9,386 nucleotides of DNA from JBMNUL01 sp050946255. Its GTDB lineage: Bacteria; Actinomycetota; Coriobacteriia; Coriobacteriales; CADBOM01. This document shows, piece after piece, positions 1-6,373 of the stretch. The stretch is from contig JBMNUL010000104.1 in NCBI GenBank assembly GCA_050946255.1, positions 1 through 9,386 of the forward strand, given 5' to 3'. The notes under the pieces were generated by a model that saw only the letters and a program-made list of their open reading frames with translations, searched no databases and was not told where the DNA came from. The translations under genes and the position numbers were made by a program. Numbering within the stretch: position 1 is the stretch's first letter; each line of letters begins with the position of its first letter.

Positions 1-25
1 ATTGCCGCCCATGCCTTTCCGCAAA

Positions 26-82
26 GTATAGTACACATACAAAAAATAGCTTGACAAAAAATATCCTAGGACACAATATAGC
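26..82 (+). promoter_or_regulatory. Candidate promoter of the SDR-Rrf2-SRPBCC operon
   Basis: A perfect TTGACA -35 hexamer lies at 51-56 in an A-rich stretch. Possible -10 elements are weaker: CAATAT at 74-79 (17-bp spacer) and TATAGC at 77-82 (20-bp spacer). Upstream at 26-40 is an imperfect dyad, GTAT-N7-ATAC, which could be an operator for the Rrf2-type regulator encoded by the operon's second gene; Rrf2 proteins often autoregulate. The -35 is seen directly; the -10 and operator roles are inference. Confidence 0.45.
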
Positions 83-123
83 CACGGATATGATGAATCG
101 TTCGAATGAAGGAAGGTATCGCT

Positions 124-696
124 ATGGACACGGTAGTCATGCTTGGCGGCAATGGATACCTAGGAAGAAACGCTACAGAGAAATGGCTGGCCAAAGACCC
201 AGAGGTGAGATTCGTTGTGGTCTCGCGCTCGGGGAAGAACGAGCTGCAAGACCCGAGGATTATGAACGCGCAGGCGGACTGCACGAACCTGGACTCCGTC
301 AGGAAGGTCCTTCCTGAGAAGGTGGACTACATCGTAGACTTCGTGGGTCGTCCGGAGAAGGATCCCGATGCTTTTCGGAGGATTAACGACCAGCCGGCAG
401 ATGCGATGCTGGAGATTGCAAAGGAAAAGAACGTCAAGGCAATGGGCATGATTGGCGGCGTCCTTGGAGACAAATCCTTCGTGGAGGGGAAGAAACGCAT
501 CATCGAGAAGCTGAAGGCCAGCGGCATCCGCACGGAGTACGTCAACCCGACGCTCGTCTACGGAAACGGCAGGAAGGACTCCATGACGAAGATGGTGCCG
601 CTGTTGAAGTTCCTCGGGTTGTTCTCGAAGAACATGAGGCCCGTCGACGTCAACGACGTGGCTGACGAGCTGGTGGAGAAGATGGTGAGGAAATGA
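124..696 (+). CDS. Atypical SDR / NAD(P)-binding Rossmann protein (NmrA-like)
   Basis: A 190-aa soluble protein with an N-terminal Rossmann nucleotide-binding motif GGNGYLG at residues 8-14 directly after the first beta strand, as in atypical short-chain dehydrogenases and NmrA-like proteins. A second family feature is the NPTLVYGNGR segment at 141-150. Where a classical SDR has YxxxK, this protein has F119-V-E-G-K123, so the catalytic Tyr is absent; it may be a redox sensor or bind cofactor without standard dehydrogenase chemistry. The start at 124 is chosen over the in-frame ATG at 106 because GGAAGG (111-116) sits 7 nt before 124 and inside the longer reading. Its stop overlaps the next ATG (ATGA), so it is translationally coupled to the Rrf2 gene. 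The substrate is unknown. Confidence 0.86.
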   Translation: MDTVVMLGGNGYLGRNATEKWLAKDPEVRFVVVSRSGKNELQDPRIMNAQADCTNLDSVRKVLPEKVDYIVDFVGRPEKDPDAFRRINDQPADAMLEIAKEKNVKAMGMIGGVLGDKSFVEGKKRIIEKLKASGIRTEYVNPTLVYGNGRKDSMTKMVPLLKFLGLFSKNMRPVDVNDVADELVEKMVRK

Positions 697-1172
697 GGAT
701 AAGCAGCAGGTTCGAGCAGGGGGTATACGTTGTCATCATCCTTGCCCTGGAAGAGGCCCACAAGCCCGTTAAGAGCAGCACGATGAGCGGACTGCTCGAC
801 GTCTCGGACTCCTACCTCAAGAAGATTCTGATGAAGCTCTCCCATAGCGGACTGGTCAACTCCAGCGCTACCAAGCGCGGAGGGTACACCCTTGCCAGAA
901 GCGCTGACCAGATTAGCCTGAAAGATGTTTTCGTCGCGCTTGACGAGGGGGAGGATTTCTTCGCACAGTCAGATTACGCAAAGAGGCTCTTCTCCGATCA
1001 GGCGCATGTCAAAGAGAGCTCCGACAAGATCGTCCAGGCGATTGACGAGGGTCTCGGCGACTTTTGCAACAGGCTCGACGCACTGAAGATCTCGGACCTC
1101 CTGGAGGACGGCGCATGGCAGGACGGCGCGGTCGACTGGGAAGCAAGGCTTCTCGAATTGAAAGGGAAATAG
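693..1172 (+). CDS. Rrf2-family transcriptional regulator
   Basis: A 159-aa protein with the typical Rrf2 layout: an N-terminal winged helix beginning MRISSRFEQGVYVV, a recognition region at about 33-55 (LLDVSDSYLKKILMKLSHSG) and the wing RGGYTLAR at 62-69. The C-terminal half (about 85-155) is helical and acidic. Rrf2 proteins bind DNA as dimers; the IscR and NsrR types carry three conserved Cys that hold an Fe-S cluster. Only one Cys is seen here (C125), so a cluster-independent sensor is likely. It overlaps the preceding SDR gene by 4 nt and is followed by an SRPBCC gene after 3 nt. It probably controls this operon and may sense a redox or small-molecule signal linked to its neighbours. 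The family call is confident; the signal is unknown. Confidence 0.88.
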   Translation: MRISSRFEQGVYVVIILALEEAHKPVKSSTMSGLLDVSDSYLKKILMKLSHSGLVNSSATKRGGYTLARSADQISLKDVFVALDEGEDFFAQSDYAKRLFSDQAHVKESSDKIVQAIDEGLGDFCNRLDALKISDLLEDGAWQDGAVDWEARLLELKGK

Positions 1173-1175
1173 CGT

Positions 1176-1646
1176 ATGCCCGCGAAACGCGTACAGGCGA
1201 CTGGCGAAATCAGGGGGGATTTAGAGGAGGTCTTCCAGTGGTTCTATCATTCAGAGAACTTCACGAAGTCGCCGATTGTCTTCAGGTCGAGATGGAGGCC
1301 TGAGAGCACCCGCTGGGTTGCCGGATCGGTCCGTGACATAAACATGATCGCGGGCTGGTACCAGGAGGAGATAACGGACGTCAAGGAGAACGAATGCATC
1401 CGGTACCGTGTGAACAAGTCGTTCCCTGAAGTAAGACAGGATTTTACGGAAATCCATTTCGAGGAGACCGCGGCAGGGACGGTACGCGTGGTCTGGACAA
1501 TTGAGATCGAAGTCCCCGGAAAACTCGGATCAAGGCTGGCGGAACCGGCAGGCAAGATGGCGCGCACGCTATATGGCACCATCATAAGCGCCGGGAAGAA
1601 GCAGATCGAGAAAACGCGATCGTCCAGGAAACGTTGGGCAGGGTGA
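1176..1646 (+). CDS. SRPBCC / START-like (polyketide cyclase-type) domain protein
   Basis: A 156-aa protein with the SRPBCC pattern. The N-terminal strand runs into a helix (GEIRGDLEEVFQWFYHSENF, about 10-29). Next come alternating strands including the EITDVKENECIRYRV segment and VRVVWTIEIEVPG (about 107-119). The long C-terminal helix ends in a very basic tail (GKKQIEKTRSSRKRWAG). Such domains form a helix-grip cavity for hydrophobic ligands. Its length suits a single-domain member. It begins 3 nt after the Rrf2 stop, with a weak Shine-Dalgarno (AAAGGGA) inside the Rrf2 gene end, so it is the third gene of the operon. The ligand is unknown. The basic C-terminus is slightly unusual and may be extra to the fold. 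Confidence 0.72.
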   Translation: MPAKRVQATGEIRGDLEEVFQWFYHSENFTKSPIVFRSRWRPESTRWVAGSVRDINMIAGWYQEEITDVKENECIRYRVNKSFPEVRQDFTEIHFEETAAGTVRVVWTIEIEVPGKLGSRLAEPAGKMARTLYGTIISAGKKQIEKTRSSRKRWAG

Positions 1647-1883
1647 TCAAAGACCTCGAACCTTGGCCAGGCCCACAAGAGAAGAGCGCCTCAGCGTATC
1701 TGCCATAGGCATCTCCCCTGAGCTATTCCTTGAGACAAAGCCCTTGTATCGGTCGCCCTGTCCCCGTTGCTTACACGGGCGCTATCCGGAACCGCACCCA
1801 CATCTGCTTGGCAGTGAAGATGATTCCTGAGGATGCTTGACGAGGGCGAAGCCGCGCTCGCGCCGCCGTACGTTGCGCACGCA
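1647..1883. other. Convergent intergenic stretch, possible decayed coding remnant
   Basis: This stretch lies between the convergent SRPBCC and hydrolase genes. No intrinsic terminator with a T-run was found. On the - strand one frame stays open from about 1775 down to a TGA at 1647-1649, with protein-like text such as GDRYKGFVSRNSSGEMPMAD. A second frame near 1770-1825 reads IIFTAKQMWVRFRIAPV before a stop. Together they could be the frameshifted end of an old gene, but I do not recognise the family and chance is not excluded. Confidence 0.25.
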
Positions 1884-2693
1884 TCACAGCGAAGCGAGGA
1901 AGCCCTTGATAAGACGGTTCACCTCATCGGGGGCGTCGCAGTTGGAGTTATGGCCTGCGCCCTCTATCCAACTGACCGCCAGCCCCGTCCGTTCTCCCCA
2001 TTGGCGGTTAAAGCGCCTGGTAGAGCCCGCGGCATCCTCGGAGCCGCAGATGAGCAGGGCGGGGCAGTCCAGCTCGAACGCCCGTCCCGAGGCGATTGCG
2101 TCTGCCACGGCGCAGTAGCCACGCGCCACCAGGTCGATGTAGTCCTTCGGCAGGTAGGATTCAATTGTCTCTCGCATGAGGCTCCTGCCATACTCGGTGG
2201 TTGCGACGCCCTCCGAAGCCATGCGAACGAGCGTCCTCCAGGGAAACATGCGGTACATGGTCCTCGTGTGGCGAAGCAGCCACAGCTCCGCCGCATTGTA
2301 GTAGCCGCGTTGAAGCGGGCAGGAATCGATGGAGACGAACCCTGTCGCTTCGCCGGGGTAGAGCTCCATGTACATCTGGGAGACGAAGCCGCCCATGGAC
2401 TGTCCGACCAAGACGGGACGCCCGATGCCCTCCGCCTGCAAGATTCCATGGAGGGCAGCCGCCCAATCCTCGAGGTCTACGGCTGCGTACGGGCGTGACG
2501 CGCCGTGGGCGGGGGGATCCCAGACAAGGAAGCGGAGCCTGGGGGCGAAATACTCGATCTGCTGTTCGAAAAGCCGGTGGTCGGCTGTGAGACCCGGCAG
2601 GAACACGAGCGTCGGCTCGGATCCGCCCGGAGCAATGCCTCCGGTCCAATACGCGATCCGTCCGTTCGTGGTCTCGAAGCGATGCTCTTCCAT
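1884..2693 (-). CDS. Alpha/beta hydrolase
   Basis: A 269-aa single-domain alpha/beta-hydrolase, normal length for the family. The oxyanion-side strand LVFLPGLTADHR is at 29-40. The nucleophile elbow VGQSMGG is at 96-102 with Ser99. The acid is in CGSED (Asp220) and the base in GAGHNSN (His248), so the Ser-Asp-His triad appears intact. A WDPPAHGASRP segment (58-68) is typical. A mobile lid region spans about 130-195. The family includes esterases, lipases, C-C hydrolases and haloperoxidase-like enzymes; the substrate cannot be told from sequence. The start at 2693 begins at the first residue aligning with the family. The frame stays open to 2876, but that extension does not resemble a hydrolase. 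Purine-rich sequence (GAGG, GGGGAG) precedes the ATG. It is transcribed alone, convergent with the SRPBCC operon. Confidence 0.88.
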   Translation of the reverse strand: MEEHRFETTNGRIAYWTGGIAPGGSEPTLVFLPGLTADHRLFEQQIEYFAPRLRFLVWDPPAHGASRPYAAVDLEDWAAALHGILQAEGIGRPVLVGQSMGGFVSQMYMELYPGEATGFVSIDSCPLQRGYYNAAELWLLRHTRTMYRMFPWRTLVRMASEGVATTEYGRSLMRETIESYLPKDYIDLVARGYCAVADAIASGRAFELDCPALLICGSEDAAGSTRRFNRQWGERTGLAVSWIEGAGHNSNCDAPDEVNRLIKGFLASL

Positions 2694-3092
2694 TCTCCCC
2701 GTCCCGCCTCGGCATGCTCGACTTGCGACGCCCCGAACCGCTCGGGATGCTCCAAGTATACACATGCCAATTCCGCTTGCGCCAAGACCATCCACAGCAG
2801 TGGCAAGAAGGGGAATGTGCTCCGAGCGAGGGCGACGGACGACAAGGCAGCCGACAAGGTCTTCGGCTGCGGCCATTCCCGCTCGGTGATGATTGCGTGG
2901 CTCGCAGTGGAACTAACTTCCTCCTCGTTTCCTCTGGCGCGCTCTCCTGTTTCTGAGTGCCGTGGTTCCCATATGGTGTTCACGGGCAGCGACTATTCTG
3001 CGCGGGCCGGGTAGCTTGCGGGTTACAATCCGGCGCTGCGCTCTGGCAAGGCTCGACATCAGAGGTTGGAAGCGCAAGGACCGCGCTTGCAT
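2694..3092. other. Gene-free stretch between hydrolase and small acidic ORF
   Basis: This G+C-rich stretch of 399 bp has open frames on both strands, but none has family resemblance, a good ribosome binding site or a clear start. It holds the candidate hydrolase promoter noted separately. One - strand frame contains the hydrophobic text FPFLPLLWMVLAQAELACVY around 2750-2810, which might be a relic of a membrane protein; I cannot support a gene call. Confidence 0.3.
2755..2785 (-). promoter_or_regulatory. Candidate promoter of the alpha/beta hydrolase gene
   Basis: On the - strand a TATACT -10 (2760-2755) lies 19 bp after TTGGCG (2785-2780), which would give a leader of about 55 nt before the ATG at 2693. 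The 19-bp spacer is longer than usual, as in promoters activated by MerR-type proteins, but no such regulator is in the window. Weak support. Confidence 0.3.
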
Positions 3093-3323
3093 TCAGCCCG
3101 GAGGAGCGCCGATGGAGCTAGAAGGTTCTACCATCTGGGCCGGCCACTCGTAATGGGCGGAGGGGTCCTCATCGAGGTCGTCCTCCACGGAGACCACGGA
3201 AACGGCGAGGCCGATCTCCATAACAATCGTTCCATCGGCTGCGTCAGGTACGACGAGCACATCGCCCGCAGCTGCCTCGACGCCCATGAGCCCAAACCCG
3301 TCGGTCGTGCCCAGCTCATCCAT
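3093..3323 (-). CDS. Small acidic orphan protein (hypothetical)
   Basis: A 76-aa reading frame, strongly acidic (MDELG start, VEDDLDEDPS near residue 50) with one Cys-free beta-rich-looking core (GDVLVVPDAADGTIVMEIGLAVSVV). A good Shine-Dalgarno, GAGGAAG, lies about 6 nt before the ATG at 3323, which is the main support. The frame is open 23 codons further upstream with plausible text (LHFEGLGVAVRISLEE), so it might instead be the 3' part of a longer truncated gene. No family is recognised. Neighbours are a possible relic and the fic toxin gene in the same direction, about 200 nt upstream; it could be a third gene of that transcript. Confidence 0.42.
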   Translation of the reverse strand: MDELGTTDGFGLMGVEAAAGDVLVVPDAADGTIVMEIGLAVSVVSVEDDLDEDPSAHYEWPAQMVEPSSSIGAPPG

Positions 3324-3390
3324 TGCGACTTCCTCGAGAGAGATACGGACGGCAACGCCCAGACCTTCGAAGTGTAGGCGCGCAGCGCCC

Positions 3391-3519
3391 TCAGCTCATG
3401 TCCCCACTTGCGACAATAGCGACTTCCGTGCGCTCGAGTTTTCGACCAACGGTGTCTATCAGGAGGGAGGCCTCATTCGCGCCGAAACGTTGAGTGCGAC
3501 GGAGTCCCGCGCTGATGTA
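3391..3519 (-). pseudogene. Possible coding relic downstream of fic
   Basis: Directly after the fic stop codon the same frame stays open for 42 codons without a start. It ends in protein-like text (FGANEASLLIDTVGRKLERT followed by EVAIVASGDMS and TGA). Codon choice is gene-like (G/C-ending). This may be the 3' scrap of a gene displaced when the toxin-antitoxin pair arrived, or a chance open frame in G+C-rich DNA. The family is not recognised. Confidence 0.28.
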
Positions 3520-4128
3520 CTACAGCTTGCGTAGCCCGCCTTCGATGACAGCTTCTAACTTCGCGTTGTTCCCGTTGAATGATTGCATCGACGCCTCGAT
3601 CATTTCGTTGTCAGAAACATTTGCAAACGAGAGAAGCCAGCCGTTTTCGTATGCAAGCTTCCGGACAAATGCCCGTTGAGTGCGCCCGTTTCCTTCACGG
3701 AAAGGATGAATGGCATTGATTTCCCCGAGGTAGTAGGCAAGTCTGACGGCAATTTCGTGCTGGGAGAGAGCATCGAGCGGGGACTCGCAAGCGAGCTTCG
3801 CCATGAGTTTATCGACCTGGACAGGGATATACTGAAACGCACAAAACATCGAGCCTTTGGAGATATTGACTGTTCGATACTTCCCAGCCCAATCATAAAT
3901 ATCCGAGAAAATGAACCTGTGGATTTCGCATAACCTTGCAGCATCGAACGGCTTTCCATATTGCGAGTCGTCAATGTCCAGCTGCGCGATTCTTATGGAG
4001 GTGATAGAGCGCTCCGCCTCGAGCAGTTCCGCGCTATCCGTCAGCCCCAGCTTGTTCCGAAGCACGTAGGTACCGGGGTAGCAGTACTTCCCATCGTCGA
4101 AATACTCGTAGTAAGCGTCGCGGGGCAT
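3520..4128 (-). CDS. fic: Fic-domain toxin (AMP transferase), class I
   Basis: A 202-aa Fic protein of full single-domain length. The complete signature HPFREGNGRTQR occupies 141-152, with catalytic His141, Glu145 (position usually D/E) and Arg152. The preceding flap region is typical (YRTVNISKGSMFCAFQYIPV, about 84-103). The N-terminal YCYPGTYVLRNKLGL segment (15-29) is the usual leader of this toxin group. Fic enzymes transfer AMP from ATP to a target hydroxyl; VbhT/FicT relatives modify DNA gyrase and topoisomerase IV and stop growth. The inhibitory helix is not in this protein but in the adjacent antitoxin, which makes it class I. Its ATG overlaps the antitoxin TAA by one base (TAATG), with AAGG 7 nt upstream, so synthesis is coupled. 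No inactivating change is seen. Confidence 0.95.
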   Translation of the reverse strand: MPRDAYYEYFDDGKYCYPGTYVLRNKLGLTDSAELLEAERSITSIRIAQLDIDDSQYGKPFDAARLCEIHRFIFSDIYDWAGKYRTVNISKGSMFCAFQYIPVQVDKLMAKLACESPLDALSQHEIAVRLAYYLGEINAIHPFREGNGRTQRAFVRKLAYENGWLLSFANVSDNEMIEASMQSFNGNNAKLEAVIEGGLRKL

Positions 4129-4292
4129 TATGACGCCTTGTACTTAGAGACTGCCTCCGCCACCGCCTCGTCAAACGATTTCGAGCCATCGAGGCATTCT
4201 TTCAGCGTTGCCACGTCTTTGTCCGAGAGCGCCATGCCCTCCATGGCCATGGTCGCTTTCGTATTCGCGATAATCTCGTCGTTTTCGCTCAT
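4128..4292 (-). CDS. vbhA: VbhA-family antitoxin of Fic
   Basis: A 54-aa antitoxin immediately upstream of fic. Its first helix carries T14-M-A-M-E18-G19, an exact fit to the Fic-inhibitory motif [S/T]xxxE[G/N]; in this family the Glu pairs with the second Arg of the Fic motif and blocks ATP gamma-phosphate placement. The rest (LSDKDVATLKECLDGSKSFD, then EAVAEAVSKYKAS) matches the short three-helix antitoxin that wraps around the toxin. The start at 4292 is preferred over the upstream in-frame ATG at 4403 because AGAAGGG lies 7 nt before it and the longer N-terminus crosses the probable promoter. It overlaps the fic start (TAATG). Together the two form a complete, apparently functional type II toxin-antitoxin pair. 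Confidence 0.92.
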   Translation of the reverse strand: MSENDEIIANTKATMAMEGMALSDKDVATLKECLDGSKSFDEAVAEAVSKYKAS

Positions 4293-4326
4293 GGCCAGCC
4301 CTTCTCGTTTTCGAGTGCACGGTGCA

Positions 4327-4332
4327 ATTATA
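4327..4332 (-). promoter_or_regulatory. -10 element of the vbhA-fic operon
   Basis: A perfect TATAAT on the - strand, 34 bp before the antitoxin ATG, predicts a start near 4320 and a leader of about 28 nt. The -35 region 17-18 bp upstream (CACGTCA area) is poor, so basal activity may be low or assisted. Confidence 0.55.
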
Positions 4333-4544
4333 TCGTTTCGGATGCATATTGACGTGACCACTCGACCAGGCCAAACCCATAATGCGCATTCGGAAATAGC
4401 CAATAAGTAATATCAGCGACAGACGTGAGACAGGCGTGAAAAAATATCTACGCATTTCGAGGTCATCGGTCTACAAGATGATCGAGCGAGGTAAAAAACC
4501 AGGCGATCCAGCTTGGAAGGCTGCTGCGAGTAGACCGCGCCGAC

Positions 4545-4703
4545 CTAGAACGCCTTGTCCTCGATCACGAATTCCAGGATGTTAGTATAGATGATTCTGC
4601 CTCACCGATGGATAGGGTCGTCTCTCGTGAGGACATACTTCGGGCAGTTGTCCCTTATCATCTCAAGCAAGCGGTACTCGCGTTCCTCCGTCTCCCGTAT
4701 TGA
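4545..4703 (-). pseudogene. C-terminal remnant of a AAA/DUF4143-type ATPase
   Basis: Translated on the - strand from 4703, this reads RETEEREYRLLEMIRDNCPK, then YVLTRDDPIHR, an in-frame TGA (4604-4602), GRIIYTNILEFVIEDKAF and a natural-looking TAG (4547-4545). The pattern (T/REEREY..L..I.DNYPKYVLT.D and a closing INILEFL-like strand) is the characteristic C-terminus of the large AAA/DUF4143 ATP-binding protein family common in gut bacteria. Only about 50 of roughly 400 residues remain, with no start and an internal stop, so it is a dead fragment. It ends abruptly at 4703, where the oppositely directed toxin relic begins. The family call rests on remembered family pattern, not on a search. Confidence 0.68.
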
Positions 4704-4805
4704 CTACTAACCCCCTGCTATCGTATCTATTGCGCGATGTATAGTAAGGAGATCCTGCTGCTATTAAACGGCGAAGACAAGTTAACACAACAGAAAGACA
4801 TTTAA
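4704..4805 (+). pseudogene. C-terminal remnant of RelE/HigB-like addiction-module toxin
   Basis: The + frame from 4704 reads LLTPCYRIYCAMYSKEILLL followed by LNGEDKLTQQKDI and TAA at 4803-4805. This matches the end of the phage-derived RelE/HigB (Gp49-like, HI1419-type) toxins, whose usual text is YRIYY....KE..LLL.GGDKSTQ.KDI..A. Only about one third remains; the N-terminal two thirds are missing and the usual final helix is cut by the stop. It lies 6 nt before the antidote gene, the normal toxin-first order, which confirms that the two were a pair. No initiation site for the whole toxin remains, so it cannot make active toxin. Confidence 0.7.
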
Positions 4806-4811
4806 AAATCT

Positions 4812-5108
4812 ATGCAAAAACAATTCGGAATACGAGTAGCAGGGCTGAATAATAATGAGTCAACGAACTGGCATGTATCTGAATATCTAGCCGCAGAAGA
4901 GGATATGGCTGCATATATTAATGCTACGTTAGAGGTCAGTGACACAACCCTGATTACTTCTGCCCTTGATGATATTGCTAGTGCAAGTGAGATGACCCAG
5001 ACCTCCAAGGAGACCATCGTTACTCGGAATAACCTCTACAAGGCATTGTCGCCTACAAGGAATCCGTCATTGATACAGTACAAAAGTTGTAAAATCTTTT
5101 TTGCTTGA
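4812..5108 (+). CDS. Addiction-module antidote protein (HI1420/HigA-like), 3' end frame-shifted
   Basis: A 98-aa frame. Residues 20-85 match the putative addiction-module antidote family: WHVSEYLAAEEDMAAYINAT (20-39), then a lambda-repressor-type helix-turn-helix (SEMTQTSKETIVTRNNLYKA, 59-78, followed by LSPTRNPS). After NPS the family normally continues with a DTVLKVVKSLGLKL-like helix. Here the frame instead reads LIQYKSCKIFFA. The expected residues IDTVQK are found in one alternative frame at 5069-5086 and VVKS in the other at about 5086-5097, so at least two indels have hit the C-terminus. No clear Shine-Dalgarno precedes the ATG. The DNA-binding half may still be made, but its toxin partner upstream is only a fragment. 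It is best regarded as a decaying gene. Confidence 0.7.
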   Translation: MQKQFGIRVAGLNNNESTNWHVSEYLAAEEDMAAYINATLEVSDTTLITSALDDIASASEMTQTSKETIVTRNNLYKALSPTRNPSLIQYKSCKIFFA

Positions 5109-5152
5109 AATTCGATATTGCAATAGCTACCTAGAACGGCTTTTATCATTTA

Positions 5153-5195
5153 AATTTGATGACAATTTGATTCTTTATTTCTTTTGCACTATTCC
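5153..5195 (+). promoter_or_regulatory. Candidate promoter and direct repeat before the orphan gene
   Basis: AATTTGAT occurs twice, at 5153-5160 and 5164-5171, an 11-bp phase that places both copies on the same DNA face, as for a dimeric operator. The second copy leads into TTGATT (5167-5172), followed after 17 bp by TATTCC (5190-5195), a modest -35/-10 pair 23 bp before the ATG at 5218. The spacing is good; the -10 is weak. Confidence 0.35.
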
Positions 5196-5217
5196 TTGAT
5201 GCCCCATTGGAGTTGAA

Positions 5218-6260
5218 ATGACCAAAATACTTATTGAGGGTGCTGGCTGCACAGGTGATTCTTGTGTTATGAACTTGACTTCATCTGAGTGGATTTTCAA
5301 TCGTCCTTCTTTAATGGTTTGGGCAGATAGCATCTACCTTTCCGAGCAAGACTTTTCTTTTTTAACCTCAGGATATTTTGCAAAAAGCGACCCAGAAATA
5401 TCAGAGGATCTAGCTATTTTCGTTGAGAAGATGAAAAGTGAAGGAATAGCCGAATTATTTAACCCAAAAAAGTATTAGCGCCGATTAGCAGGGAATCTGT
5501 TCTGGATACAGTTCAGAAAGATTTATGCTCACTTGGAATACCTGCTACTGAAAAAGGCTCAGACGGAAAACATGAGCCCCCCTTTATTGAAAATAATGGA
5601 AACCGCTATTGCCCTGTAGTGCTAGAAGGAATATATAGCAGCTTGCTTGAAGCGAGATTATTGGGCTGTACATGTGTTATGGATCCCGATAAAGCATCGT
5701 TTGCTTTTACTCGGTTTGGAAATAGTTACCCTTCTTCTACTACAGCATTCGATGTATTTAACGAGTTATATACGGTCCTTGTGCCTGAACTGCATATCTA
5801 TAATGATTACAAAATATTCTGTTCCTCAAATAGAAAAGAATCGTGCCTTCACGGGAAGGACTGCGTCCGAGATCGAAAGAAAAATATCAATAAATTCTTT
5901 GATGATCTGATGTTCCTTAGGGAGAATCAGGAGCTCAAATCACTGAAAGAATTAATCGGGAGTAAGGACCAAGAGCTAGATTCTGGAGATGAGGCATTAA
6001 AGAAAGCGGTTCTCGAAGACATTTCGAAATCGCAAAAGAAACTATTTGAATTTTATCCTAATGTTAGAAAATGGATGAAATTTGTTTCTGTTGCATCATC
6101 TAGCGCACTAGCTATTTTCTCCAATTCGCCTTCCGAGGCTTTATTGCCAGCAGTTGGATTATTGGGCGTTTCCCAAATAATAGATGCATCCATAGAGAGA
6201 TTAACCGAAAAAGAAAGATGGAAAATCGGTTTCTGCGAATCAGTTAGAAAGAGACAGTAG
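5218..6260 (+). CDS. Unrecognised protein encoded in two frames (possible -1 frameshift at A AAA AAG)
   Basis: The first frame (86 codons, 5218-5478) starts at an ATG with GGAG 5 nt upstream. The second frame is open from 5463 to 6260 and has no good start: its first candidate is a GTG at 5619 without Shine-Dalgarno. The two frames overlap only at 5463-5475, which contains A AAA AAG (5466-5472) in the first frame. A -1 slip there joins ELFNPKK to VLAPISRESVLDTVQKDL and gives about 347 aa. The product is Cys-containing (GCTGDSC near the start, GCTCVMDP mid-protein). It has a charged helical middle (KNINKFFDDLMFLRENQELK) and a hydrophobic segment near the C-terminus (FVSVASSSALAIF, ALLPAVGLLGVSQII) before a basic end. 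The family is unknown. The DNA is clearly more A+T-rich than the flanks. It may be a programmed frameshift, a real mutation or a sequencing error in the A-run. Confidence 0.6.
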
Positions 6261-6373
6261 CCAAGGCAACATGAAAATAGCGCTACGCTAACTGACCGAA
6301 CATTGCACCATCCCTATCCGCTACTTTTCCGTATATCTTTTTCAGCTTAATCATCACACCTAATTCCGAATAA

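Noticed and set aside
1833..2498. 221-codon frame on the + strand
   Set aside because: It lies entirely antisense to the alpha/beta hydrolase, which has a full catalytic triad. It has no ribosome binding site or family resemblance, and long antisense frames are expected in G+C-rich genes.
2694..2876. 61-residue N-terminal extension of the hydrolase frame
   Set aside because: The hydrolase fold starts at the ATG at 2693, and the extension has no family resemblance and crosses the likely promoter.
3066..3377. 103-codon frame on the + strand
   Set aside because: It is antisense to the 76-codon acidic frame, which has a Shine-Dalgarno; this one has none and its composition is not protein-like.
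5072..5512. GATACAGT shared by 5072-5079 and 5505-5512, with similar encoded text DTVQK
   Set aside because: The match is only 8 bp with no extended similarity on either side; likely coincidence rather than a duplication or recombination site.
5619..6260. Separate 213-codon gene starting at GTG 5619
   Set aside because: There is no Shine-Dalgarno, and the same frame is open back to 5463 with protein-like text that joins smoothly to the upstream frame, so a frame-split single gene is the better reading.
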